NCBI GenBank assembly: GCA_002391675.1
Contig: DGFM01000052.1
Span: 1 to 43,436, forward strand
DNA length: 43,436 nt
Origin: Cloacimonetes bacterium UBA3900
GTDB lineage: Bacteria; Cloacimonadota; Cloacimonadia; Cloacimonadales; Cloacimonadaceae
Direction of reading: 5' to 3'
Shown in pieces: positions 1 to 7,926 of this stretch; the first letter of the stretch is position 1, and every line of letters begins with the position of its first letter. A program made the position numbers and the translations under genes. Below the pieces are notes generated by a model. It searched no databases and had not been told where the DNA came from. It worked only from the letters and a program-made list of their open reading frames with translations.

Positions 1-150
1 TGAACACGGATTTACACGGATGATGCTTCATGGCTAAACCACAATTGTATGTATCCCAATCACTTGCGCAGCCGCTCACAACTCACAACTCACTACTCAC
101 AACTGCGGCGTAGCCGCCACGGCGACCGCCCGCACAAGCGCTTGTAAAGC
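1..150. repeat. Interspersed repeat cluster (CACGGAT and heptamer tract)
   Basis: The left edge holds two microrepeats seen again across the window: ACACGGATTTACACGGAT at 4-21, and a CTCACAA/CTCACTA heptamer tract at about 75-103. The tract is bounded by CAATCACTTGCGCAG on the left and CTGCGGCGTAGCCGCC on the right. The same order recurs at 2911-2980 and, inverted, at 29240-29290. No gene is visible in these bases. Confidence 0.7.
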
Positions 151-187
151 GAATTATAATTATGTTAATATAAACTAATAATCTTTC

Positions 188-216
188 TTGACAAAAAACT
201 CACCATCTATTATTTG
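188..216 (+). promoter_or_regulatory. Sigma70-like promoter for the secreted protein at 351
   Basis: TTGACA at 188-193 is followed by a 17-nt spacer and TATTTG at 211-216. A leader of about 130 nt then leads to the AAAGGAGA ribosome site at 336-343. The same TTGACA plus 17 nt layout precedes several other genes in the window. Confidence 0.5.
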
Positions 217-350
217 GGCTATATATGTGAAAAGCCTCAATATATGGAATGGCATACTGGGTCTTGTGGCACGTTTACCGGGCGAAGGTGCTGTGAAATC
301 CGTATTCAGTCTACATATTGAATAAAACAAAACACAAAGGAGAATTCACT

Positions 351-2585
351 ATGAAGAAAGCACTTCTCTTCGCCATGCTATTGGCTGTCCTCGCCTTGGG
401 TACGCTGTCTGCCCAAATTCGAGAGATTTATTCACAACCCTATCCGGCTGATGCGGATGGTATGCCCTCTACTGACCAGGCGTATACCAGCACGCTTGCC
501 ACTGCCCATAACGTCGATTACAGGTATGCTGACAACTTCAGCGGCTTGACCGAGCCCATCACCAAGATCACCGTCTATGGTGTTTCCTCTCTCTGGAACG
601 ATGACTGGTTTGCCGCTGATCCCGCTGCCACGGAACCCTTCCATGTAAGGTTTTACAATTACACCGGCACGTGGACTCAACCTCCCCAACCACTGATCGC
701 AGAGGTTGCCGGCATCTACACCGTAAACCTTTACGACAGCTATGAGGATGGCTGGAACGGCGGCGAATTGGATGTTCTGTTGAATGGAGTCGTTGTTTTG
801 CAGGGCATTACGCTTGCCAGTGGCGCCGGTCCTGAAGCTTACACCTTCACCGCCAACGCTGGCGACGAAATTACCACCACTTTCACAGCCGGCGATTATG
901 CTTATGAGAACTCGTATGAGATCCTCGATCCCAACAATGTCGTCATCGCCACAGACGGTGAAGGCAACAGTGTACCCACCGGTATTTTCGTTAACGTTAC
1001 CCAACCGCTGATCGCTCCTGAAACCGGTACCTACACCGTGAACCTTTACGATGCTTATGATGATGGTTGGGATACAAGCAAACTGAATGTGTATGTGAAT
1101 GGAATCGTTGTATTGGAAGACATCACGCTTGCCACGGGTGGAGGTCCCGAAGCTTACACCTTCACCGCCAATGCCGGCGACGAAATCACCACACTTTTCA
1201 TAGCCGGCTATTTTCCTTATGAGAACAGATATGAAATTCTTGATCCCAACAATGTTGTCATCGCCACGGACGGTCCCGACCCTGAAGGCATTGGCTTCGT
1301 TCCCACTCTTGAGGTCGACGAGCCTGATTGGAACAATCCCGTGCACGAGTATCTCGCCCTGGATGTTGCCACAACCTACATTGGCCCTACTAACTTGATC
1401 GGGGACCCTGGATTCTACCAGTATGACATCATTCTTCCTGAAGCCGTGAACATGGCCGAAGGCTGGGTCTCTGTCCAGGCATCCACCGATGACGGAGCAA
1501 CAACGTGGTTCTTGTGGTCGGTATGCGATGCTGCCTACGGAGATGGCTCTTCCTGGCAGTATGCGGCGGCAAAATCACGCGACACCTCCAACACCGCCTA
1601 TGTTGCCAATGGTAATGTCCGTGACCACAAAACAAGAGATGTGGCTTTTACCCTCTACACAGATGAAGGCATCACAAATGACATCATAGTCCCCGGTCCG
1701 GAATCCACTCTGGGTGGCACCCTGCCCGATGAACTGCAAGGTACTGATGCGATCATCTACACGGTCGAGTCTACCGGAGTGCGCAACGTGACAGTGCTTA
1801 AGCCTGCGGAATTTACAGGTGAATGGTATTGCTGGCTCCAGGATATTGTCGGTCTGCGCGCCGCTGCCAACCCCATCCCTGCAGACACCGAAAGCTGGAC
1901 TTTCTATGAAGTTCTCTTCGAGGCCAAGGCTCCCGTTACGGTTGTGATCGACGAGCGCGATCTTAACACCGTGCCCGTGGAACTGAGCAGCTTCACCGCT
2001 ACCATTACCGCACAAAACTACGTCAAGCTTGCCTGGACATCCCAGAGCGAAAGCAATATCATGGGTTACAACCTCTATCGTAACGAAAGCCTGGATTTGA
2101 GCGCTGCGATCAAGATCACCGATCTGATAGCAGGAACCAACACTTCAGAAGCCCACACCTACACCTATCTGGACCGGGAATTGGAGCAGACGGGAACCTA
2201 CTACTACTGGCTGCAAGTCAGTGATTTGGATGGCAGTTCCATCTACCATGGCCCCATTAATGTGGTCTTTTCCCAAGGTGAAGAAGGCGGCACGCCTGAT
2301 ATTCCTTTCGTCACCAAGCTGGAAAATGCCTATCCCAACCCCTTCAACCCCAACACCAATATCCGTTATCAGTTGGAGAAGCCCGGCGATGTGAAGATCG
2401 ACATCTACAACGCCCGCGGCCAGTTAGTGCGCAGCTTCAGCCAAAGCCATGCTGCCGCCGGGTATTATCAGATCAACTGGGATGGACGCGACAGCTCCGG
2501 CAAAGCCGTCTCTTCCGGTGTGTATCAATATAAGATGACCAGCGGTAAGTATCACTCCACCAAGAAGATGGTACTGAAGAAGTAG
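351..2585 (+). CDS. Secreted repeat/FnIII protein with C-terminal sorting-like domain
   Basis: Predicted exported protein of 744 residues, function unknown. The start at 351 is chosen because AAAGGAGA lies 7 nt upstream and the sequence opens with a typical signal peptide (about residues 1-22, ending LSAQ). Two tandem copies of a beta-rich module follow (about 118-216 and 217-316), each with a DGW motif near its start and a DPNNVVIATDG motif near its end. An FnIII-like module lies at about 541-640. The last 95 residues carry the PNPFNPNT motif, WDGRDSSGK and a final KKMVLKK, typical of FlgD-Ig/type IX-like sorting domains. The last 200 residues are closely similar to the partial protein at 41700-43436. 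It is probably surface attached or released. The stop codon TAG runs straight into a TTGTGAG repeat. Confidence 0.85.
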   Translation: MKKALLFAMLLAVLALGTLSAQIREIYSQPYPADADGMPSTDQAYTSTLATAHNVDYRYADNFSGLTEPITKITVYGVSSLWNDDWFAADPAATEPFHVRFYNYTGTWTQPPQPLIAEVAGIYTVNLYDSYEDGWNGGELDVLLNGVVVLQGITLASGAGPEAYTFTANAGDEITTTFTAGDYAYENSYEILDPNNVVIATDGEGNSVPTGIFVNVTQPLIAPETGTYTVNLYDAYDDGWDTSKLNVYVNGIVVLEDITLATGGGPEAYTFTANAGDEITTLFIAGYFPYENRYEILDPNNVVIATDGPDPEGIGFVPTLEVDEPDWNNPVHEYLALDVATTYIGPTNLIGDPGFYQYDIILPEAVNMAEGWVSVQASTDDGATTWFLWSVCDAAYGDGSSWQYAAAKSRDTSNTAYVANGNVRDHKTRDVAFTLYTDEGITNDIIVPGPESTLGGTLPDELQGTDAIIYTVESTGVRNVTVLKPAEFTGEWYCWLQDIVGLRAAANPIPADTESWTFYEVLFEAKAPVTVVIDERDLNTVPVELSSFTATITAQNYVKLAWTSQSESNIMGYNLYRNESLDLSAAIKITDLIAGTNTSEAHTYTYLDRELEQTGTYYYWLQVSDLDGSSIYHGPINVVFSQGEEGGTPDIPFVTKLENAYPNPFNPNTNIRYQLEKPGDVKIDIYNARGQLVRSFSQSHAAAGYYQINWDGRDSSGKAVSSGVYQYKMTSGKYHSTKKMVLKK

Positions 2586-2996
2586 TTGTGAGTTGTGAGT
2601 CCAAGAGTTGTGAGTCGCTGACGCAAGTGGTAATGATGCAAATGCTTGTGGCAGTGATACTGACGACTCTATAGCTCTCGACTTGCCAACGAATAAACAC
2701 GAATTAAAGGCCGGCAAACGCTGGCCTTTTTTGGTACGGGCGCGTGGCGTGGCGGCTACGCTTGTACGGGCGCTTGCCAAAGCGCCGATGTAGGGTCGGT
2801 CGCCGGACCGACCATGTATGGTCGCTTGCCCTTAGCGACCAAGAAGGTAGCCGGAGCTTGCTAAAGCGCCGCAAATGTACGGGCGCTCACCCCATCTCCA
2901 TCACAACTAACCGTATCCCAATCACTTGCGCAGTACTAACAACTAACAACTGGCAACTGACAACTGCGGCGTAGCCGCCACGGCAAACGCCCTTAC
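2586..2996. repeat. Intergenic repeat block with hairpins
   Basis: About 400 nt without a gene. Contents in order: TTGTGAG heptamers at 2586-2620; CACGAATTA at 2698-2706; the hairpin listed at 2706-2730; hairpins GGCGCT/AGCGCC (2769-2786), GGTCGGTC/GACCGACC (2794-2813) and GGTCGCT/AGCGACC (2820-2840); then CAATCACTTGCGCAG and an AACTAAC tract at 2918-2965. All of these recur elsewhere in the window. Confidence 0.75.
2706..2734 (+). terminator. Hairpin with T-run, probable terminator
   Basis: AAAGGCCGGC (2706-2715) pairs with GCTGGCCTTT around an AAAC loop (one G-T wobble) and continues into TTTTTT. It lies 120 nt beyond the stop codon of the first gene, after the heptamer repeats. Confidence 0.6.
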
Positions 2997-3028
2997 AAAA
3001 AGCCTCGGGAGAGCTCCCGGGGCTTTTT
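2997..3028 (+). terminator. Strong intrinsic terminator, displaced from its gene
   Basis: AAAAGCCTCGGGA pairs with TCCCGGGGCTTTT around a GAGC loop and ends in TTTTT. The same stem (AAAGCCTCGGG, with the same T-G wobble) terminates the paralogous gene at 41700, where it sits about 30 nt after the stop. Here it is 410 nt after the stop of the 351-2585 gene, with repeats in between. Confidence 0.7.
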
Positions 3029-3066
3029 GGTTTCTGCACTTTCCTGCCATGCCGGTATTTATTATC

Positions 3067-3095
3067 TTGCGCCGGCACAATAATTTGGTTATCAT
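3067..3095 (+). promoter_or_regulatory. Candidate promoter for the C10 protease
   Basis: TTGCGC (3067-3072), a 17-nt spacer, then TATCAT (3090-3095). It lies just downstream of the terminator at 2997-3028 and about 64 nt upstream of the gene. Confidence 0.35.
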
Positions 3096-3158
3096 ATCGG
3101 AGAGCGTGATAGGTTTCCTGATCGGCAGGAATATCTCATACACGCTCAAGGAGGAGAG

Positions 3159-5432
3159 ATGTCACAACGTTTGAAGTTTTTGTCTGCTGTCCTGACAGCC
3201 TGTTTGTGGCTGTGCTGCGGCGTTTTGGCTGCGGAGTTTGTCACACCCGCACAGGCGCTGGATATTTCCGGCAAATGGATCGCTTACTTTCGCTCCCAAG
3301 CCTCAAGCCCTCTGAAGCAGCTGCAAGCGTATAGCGAGGGGGAGTTTCGTGCTATCTCAGAGCGGCGTGTATTTTCGGATGCTGAAGCCTTGCCGGAGCT
3401 GTATTTTGCCAGGTTTGCCGATGGCAGCTTTGCCATCCTGCCCGCGGATGACAATCTCCCTCCCATACTCGCCTATTCTGCTGAGCCTCAAATAGTTGCG
3501 GATACGCTTCCACCGGCATTTTATGCCATCATGGAAGCCTATGCCTCCGGTGTGCGCCACCACAGGATCACCGGCATCACAAAGCCTGATTTTCAAAGGC
3601 AGTGGCAAAAGTTGGCGGCGGCTGACTACTCCTTCATCGATAGGACGCAGGAGGTGAGGCCCCTGATAGACGTTAAGTGGAATCAGGGCTGGCCCTACAA
3701 CGAGCTCTGTCCAAGCGATCCCAACGGCTCGGGTGGTCATGTTCCCGTGGGCTGTATGGCCGTGGCTTTGGCTCAAATGATGAAATATTGGAATCGCCCC
3801 TTTCAGGGAGAAGGGTCAAACAGCTATATTAGCGCAAATTACGGGTATCAGAGTGTGAACTTTGGAGAAACAACCTATCAGTGGGATGAGATGCCTCCGA
3901 GGCTATACGACTCCAATCTTGCGGTGGCAACCTTATTGTATCATTGCGGCGTGAGCATGAATATGCACTACACGGCTGCGGCGTCAGGTGCAAACTGGTA
4001 CTATGTGCCGATGGCGCTGCATGAATTTTTTAAGTATCCCGATGCTGAGTACCTGATGCGCGATGATTATCCCGATGGCGAGTGGACCGATCTTATGAGG
4101 GATCAGCTCAATCAGGGCATTCCGCTTTTTTACTATGGGGATAGTGGATTCATAGGTCATGCCTTTGATATCGACGGCTATCAGGCAGGCGATTACTTCC
4201 ATGTAAACTTCGGCTGGGGCGGCGCCGGGGATGCCTATTATCACATAGATGCCATCAATTATGGATTATACGGCTTCAACTTCGATCAAAGCGGCATCTT
4301 CAACGCCGTGCCGCAAGGCTACTCGCTTGACGGCGTCAGAGTGAGGCTCCGTGCCCATGAAGCTCCCGTTGCACAGCCCATTACAGTTAGCATCAGCACC
4401 GATCCACTGATGTCTGCCTGGAATGTGGGCGGCTATAACCTCAGCGTTTCCTATCCGCAGGAGGGGCTGATATTTGACAGTGCCGAAATCGATGAAACCA
4501 TATCTGAAGGCGGAAACCTGCTGGTGGACAGCTCTGCGCCGGGCTTGCTGCAATTGGCCTGGGATGGTGACAAGCCTCTCTTAGGTGGCGGATCGTTGCT
4601 GAAACTCAATTTTATCGGCACGGAAGCAGGATCATATCTCATTAGGCCCCTGGCGATGGACTATGCGGGGGTGAGTGTGAATGACCTGGGGACAGTGACG
4701 GTCAGCGTAAACAGCAACCTGGAAAGCCCCGCCGAGAGCAGCTTGAGATTGTCCAATGCCCTGAGAGTGAACTACGGCGAAACCGCAACCCTGAATCTCT
4801 ACACATCCTATCTGCCGCCCTCGTGGAACATTACGCACTATGAGTTTGATCTCGAGTTTCCTGCTGACAAAATAACGTTTGGCGAAGTGCAAACCGCGGA
4901 AACACTCTCTGCGGCGGCGACCGGCATCCATACGCAGCTTCAGAGTCCGGGCCTGCTGCAGGTGTCTGTCGATAGCGAAGACCCGATCACGGGACTATCG
5001 GAATTGCTCTTGAAAATCTGCTTTATCGCCACCGGAAATAGCTCCAGCCTCAGTGTGGCACAACTGCAGCTCAAAAACTTTTACTACAATGACATTGCCG
5101 TTCCCGGAACCATCAATGCCATGGTGAGCCTGGCGCCGATGGAAGAGGTGCCCGAGGCTCCACAGCCGCTTGGCGCCTGGCCCAATCCCTTCAAAACCGA
5201 CACCGTGATCCACCTGCACCAAAAGGAAGAGGCGCACCTTAGCCTGGAAATCTACAATCTGAAAGGGCAGAAAGTCTGTACCCTCCATGAAGGTGAGCTG
5301 CCGGAAGGAAACCATAGGTTCCCCTGGCAGGGACGCGATCAAGACGGCAAGGCCCTGGGTTCGGGTATCTATTTCCTCAAAGCGAGGACCGTGGATGGCG
5401 TGCAAGTCAAGAAGATTACTTTGATCAGATAA
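3159..5432 (+). CDS. Secreted C10 (streptopain-like) cysteine protease with cohesin-like domains
   Basis: Predicted exported cysteine protease of 757 residues. AAGGAGGAG lies just upstream of the ATG, and residues 1-25 form a signal peptide. A propeptide-like region (about 26-165) precedes the catalytic domain (about 170-385). The nucleophile is Cys199 in VPVGCMAVALAQMMKYWN and the general base is His334 in GHAFDIDGY; FHVNFGWGG at 347-355 supplies the conserved Asn/Trp region. These motifs match family C10 (SpeB, interpain). Two consecutive cohesin-like beta-sandwich modules follow (about 400-525 and 530-660). The last 90 residues are a FlgD-Ig/sorting-like domain containing WPNPF. Two cohesin-like modules on a C10 protease are uncommon to my knowledge and suggest docking to partners or a cell-surface scaffold. 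Protease identity is firm; the substrate is unknown. Confidence 0.9.
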   Translation: MSQRLKFLSAVLTACLWLCCGVLAAEFVTPAQALDISGKWIAYFRSQASSPLKQLQAYSEGEFRAISERRVFSDAEALPELYFARFADGSFAILPADDNLPPILAYSAEPQIVADTLPPAFYAIMEAYASGVRHHRITGITKPDFQRQWQKLAAADYSFIDRTQEVRPLIDVKWNQGWPYNELCPSDPNGSGGHVPVGCMAVALAQMMKYWNRPFQGEGSNSYISANYGYQSVNFGETTYQWDEMPPRLYDSNLAVATLLYHCGVSMNMHYTAAASGANWYYVPMALHEFFKYPDAEYLMRDDYPDGEWTDLMRDQLNQGIPLFYYGDSGFIGHAFDIDGYQAGDYFHVNFGWGGAGDAYYHIDAINYGLYGFNFDQSGIFNAVPQGYSLDGVRVRLRAHEAPVAQPITVSISTDPLMSAWNVGGYNLSVSYPQEGLIFDSAEIDETISEGGNLLVDSSAPGLLQLAWDGDKPLLGGGSLLKLNFIGTEAGSYLIRPLAMDYAGVSVNDLGTVTVSVNSNLESPAESSLRLSNALRVNYGETATLNLYTSYLPPSWNITHYEFDLEFPADKITFGEVQTAETLSAAATGIHTQLQSPGLLQVSVDSEDPITGLSELLLKICFIATGNSSSLSVAQLQLKNFYYNDIAVPGTINAMVSLAPMEEVPEAPQPLGAWPNPFKTDTVIHLHQKEEAHLSLEIYNLKGQKVCTLHEGELPEGNHRFPWQGRDQDGKALGSGIYFLKARTVDGVQVKKITLIR

Positions 5433-5439
5433 AATGCGT

Positions 5440-5690
5440 GTATGGTCGCTTGCCATAGCGACCGAGGTAGCCGGCGCTCGCCGAAGCGCCGCAAGGTAGC
5501 CGGAGGTTGCCAAACCGCCGCAATCAAGCGCAGCTTGATACTTAAAGCGGCGAAGCCGCTTGTAATCACACTCCTGAAGCTTGCGAAGCGGCTCAGAACA
5601 TCGGCGGTTCAGCGACCGCCCGTACAAGCTTGCGAAGCGGCTCAAAACATCGGCGGTTCAGCGACCGCCCGTACAAACAGTGCTGACGCA
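5440..5690. repeat. Covarying hairpin repeats and 49-bp tandem duplication
   Basis: A gene-free stretch made of small inverted repeats: GGTCGCT/AGCGACC (5444-5463), GGCGCT/AGCGCC (5473-5490), a GGAGGTT/AACCGCC hairpin with one mismatch near 5502-5518, and GCGGC-GAA-GCCGC near 5547-5559. Two exact-length 49-bp tandem units (5578-5626 and 5627-5675) each contain GGCGGT/ACCGCC. A variant 49-bp unit is at 7842-7890, where the same hairpin reads GGCGCT/AGCGCC. Confidence 0.8.
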
Positions 5691-5718
5691 TACCAAAACC
5701 CCAACACCAAAATATGAC

Positions 5719-5747
5719 TTGACGAAATCTCTGCTTTTTGGGATAAA
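5719..5747 (+). promoter_or_regulatory. Promoter for the AT-rich secreted protein
   Basis: TTGACG (5719-5724), a 17-nt spacer, then GATAAA (5742-5747), 34 nt upstream of the ATG at 5781. The ribosome site GAGGAG lies between. Confidence 0.5.
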
Positions 5748-5780
5748 GGTCTCAGTTGACAAAACCTGAGGAGATGTCCA

Positions 5781-7112
5781 ATGAAGAAGTTACTAATCCT
5801 TGTGATCTTGTTGATCACATTTCAGTTTGCATTTGCTAATAATGGCAACTGGGAGTTGCAATATACTTCTGCAGTAGAACAGTTACAAATATTGAGAGCG
5901 TCAGCCGGTATGATTTATGGCGTCGGCTATAAATATTTTGTTAAATCTGTTAATGGAGTAGATTTTCAAAATATTATGGTCGCTGATTGTGATTCTTTGT
6001 TCCTCATGACCGCTTGGATGATTTCTTCATCTATCGGTTATTGTGGGGGCTGGATTGGTAACCATGTTATGCAACCAGTTTTGTATAAAACTGGTGATGG
6101 TGGTCAAAATTGGACCAAGTTTGAACAAATAGAACAACAATCTGTTCAATGTTTTGTCCAGAATATTCAATTTATTAGCGAACAAGAAGGTTATCTTGTT
6201 TTTTATCCACTGTTTGATTTTGACGGATTCAGAGTTTATCGAACCATAGATGGTGGTCAAAATTGGAGTTTAATTTATGGACCAACTCAAAGTTACCCCA
6301 TAACATCTGATTTTTCTTTAGGTTTAATGGTGATTGGAACATTCTCGCCATATGGCGTATTAGTTAGTACTAATGGTCTAAATTGGCAATTTTATGAAAT
6401 GTCCGATTTTTATCTCACAGCAGTAATAGTTAGTAATAAAAGATTAATATTATTAACAGCATCAGATTTTATTTATTCTGATGATCTTGGTATTAATTGG
6501 TTTAATTCAGATCAGAGCCAGGTAGCAGGTGGGGTATCGTTAGGATGTATAACAGAGAACTGTTTAAGTGAGCAAAATAATAATATTTATGCCATTATTG
6601 GTTTACAGAACAATAATGGTCAAATCTTCCCTGGTATTATTCGTTCGCTTAATAACGGTGCTAGTTGGCAATGGATTGTTCAACCAAATCATATGCCCGA
6701 TCGATCAGGTCAGCTTTACGGTATTTGTTATTGGGGTGAATATATTTATATTGCCCACAATCTATGTATCTACCGTATGCACGTTGGGCCTCCATTTTAT
6801 GTTGATAATGATGATCCGGTGGTGCCCTTTGATCCCAAGCTAAATCTCACCTGCTATCCAAATCCATTCAAGGGCAATACCAAGATTAAGTTCAACCAGA
6901 TTGACGATGGCCCCATCACCATGTCGATATACAATATCAAGGGGCAACTGATCAGGACTTTGATGGAGGGTGAATTGCTGCCGGTTGGTGAGCATGAAGT
7001 CAGTTGGGATGGTAAGACAGCTTCCGGTAAGCCGGCGGTTGCGGGTGTCTATTTGTGCAAATTGCGCTCCAAGGAGCATTCAGCCACACGGAAGGTGATA
7101 CTGGTGAGGTAG
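5781..7112 (+). CDS. Secreted BNR/YCF48-like beta-propeller protein with sorting-like C-terminus
   Basis: Predicted exported protein of 443 residues. It has a signal peptide at about 1-19 and GAGGAG upstream of the start. The body (about 20-345) has Asp-box-like repeats such as KTGDGGQNWTKF, RTIDGGQNWSLI and SLNNGASWQWI, typical of BNR/YCF48 or sortilin-like propellers that bind ligands. Residues about 347-443 are the FlgD-Ig/sorting-like domain (CYPNPFKGNTKI, SWDGKTASGKP). The propeller region is markedly AT-rich, while the last 300 nt have the GC-richer codon use of neighbouring genes. This suggests a body acquired or evolving separately and joined to a native export domain. The stop TAG is the start of a GTAGCCGGCGCT repeat. 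Ligand unknown. Confidence 0.8.
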   Translation: MKKLLILVILLITFQFAFANNGNWELQYTSAVEQLQILRASAGMIYGVGYKYFVKSVNGVDFQNIMVADCDSLFLMTAWMISSSIGYCGGWIGNHVMQPVLYKTGDGGQNWTKFEQIEQQSVQCFVQNIQFISEQEGYLVFYPLFDFDGFRVYRTIDGGQNWSLIYGPTQSYPITSDFSLGLMVIGTFSPYGVLVSTNGLNWQFYEMSDFYLTAVIVSNKRLILLTASDFIYSDDLGINWFNSDQSQVAGGVSLGCITENCLSEQNNNIYAIIGLQNNNGQIFPGIIRSLNNGASWQWIVQPNHMPDRSGQLYGICYWGEYIYIAHNLCIYRMHVGPPFYVDNDDPVVPFDPKLNLTCYPNPFKGNTKIKFNQIDDGPITMSIYNIKGQLIRTLMEGELLPVGEHEVSWDGKTASGKPAVAGVYLCKLRSKEHSATRKVILVR

Positions 7113-7372
7113 CCGGCGCTTGCCGCGCCGTCCAGTTGTTAGTTGCTAGTTGTTAGTTGTTAGCCGCTGCGCAGGTTTCGGGGATGGGCGTGCTCTTTGC
7201 CGCAATACGCACGGCTCTGGGGTTTTCTTTTTTATCCACGAATTACACGAATTAACACGAATTATGGGGCCAGCTACCGCTGGCTATTTTTCCACGGATG
7301 TTCACGGATGTTCACGGATGTAGGGTCGGTCGCTGGACCGACCATGTATGGTCGCTTGCCCTAAGCGACCCA
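7113..7372. repeat. Intergenic repeats including first copy of a 105-bp duplicated block
   Basis: Begins with GCCGGCGCTTGCCGCGCCG and a TTGTTAG tract, then GCCGCTGCGCAGGTTTCGG and the sequence around TGGGCGTGCTCTTTGCCGC. The whole block (about 7111-7219) is repeated almost exactly at 7569-7680. Next come CACGAATTA repeats (7238-7263), a short GCCAGC/GCTGGC hairpin (7269-7285), CACGGATGTT repeats (7291-7321) and the GGTCGGTC and GGTCGCT hairpins (7324-7370), matching 2794-2840. Confidence 0.8.
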
Positions 7373-7478
7373 CTTCATCCTCAAAACAACTTTGATTATT
7401 TACATCTTTGTCTTCAAAACAGCCTTGATTATTTACAACTTTATCCTCAAAACAACCTTGATTATTTACATCTTTGTC
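7373..7478. repeat. 33-bp tandem repeat, about 3 copies
   Basis: TCAAAACA(A/G)C(C/T)TTGATTA recurs at 7381, 7414 and 7447, a period of exactly 33 bp. The units are AT-rich and directly abutting, without unique spacers. One frame could encode an 11-residue repeat containing LDYLHL, but there is no ribosome site and no surrounding gene. Confidence 0.8.
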
Positions 7479-7488
7479 CATTTAAAGC

Positions 7489-7540
7489 TTGACAACTTGC
7501 GCTCTACCATAAGATTGCACTCAGCTTAGGAGTTGCTATG
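7489..7540 (+). promoter_or_regulatory. Orphan promoter and ribosome site leading into repeats
   Basis: TTGACA (7489-7494), a 15-nt spacer, TAAGAT (7510-7515), AGGAG (7528-7532) and ATG (7538). The reading frame then runs into a hairpin repeat and stops after about 25 codons. It looks like the 5' end of a gene whose body is gone, although the ATGTACGGGCG string is itself common in the repeats. Confidence 0.35.
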
Positions 7541-7900
7541 TACGGGCGATCGCCAAAGCGACCATTTGTAGCCGGTGCTCGCCGCGCCGTCCAGTTGTTA
7601 GTTGCCAGTTGTTAGTTGTTAGCCGCTGCGCAGGTTTCGGGGATGGGCGTGCTCTTTGCCGCAATACGCACGGCTCTGGAACTCTTTTTCATTTTCCCAC
7701 GAATTACACCAATTACACGAATTGTGGGATGTATGGTCGCTTGCCAAAGCGACCCACCTGTAGCCGGCGCTCGCCGAAGCGCCGCCAGCAGGCGCAGCTT
7801 GATACTTAAAGCGGCGAAGCCGCTTTTAATCACATTCTTGAAGCTTGCGAAGCGGCTCAAAACATCGGCGCTTTGGCAAGCGCCCGTACAGCTGCGCTAC
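7541..7900. repeat. Second repeat block, copy of the sequence at 5440-5690 and 7111-7219
   Basis: Holds the second copy of the 105-bp block (7569-7680), CACGAATTA-type repeats (7698-7722), the GGTCGCT/AGCGACC hairpin (about 7735-7755), the GGCGCT/AGCGCC hairpin, and the sequence CGCAGCTTGATACTTAAAGC shared with 5530-5548. It ends with the 49-bp unit at 7842-7890. No gene is visible. Confidence 0.75.
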
Positions 7901-7926
7901 GGCAACTTCCGGCTACGGTTCCCCGG

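Noticed and set aside
5442..5717. 91-residue frame over the hairpin repeats
   Set aside because: Composed entirely of repeat sequence and a 49-bp duplication; no ribosome site or recognisable domain.
7373..7478. Possible CRISPR array
   Set aside because: The 33-bp units abut directly and are themselves similar throughout; there are no unique spacers and no cas genes.
7298..7492. Open frame with 11-residue repeats (LDYLHL)
   Set aside because: It begins in microrepeats, has no ribosome site, and its pattern is a by-product of the 33-bp tandem repeat.
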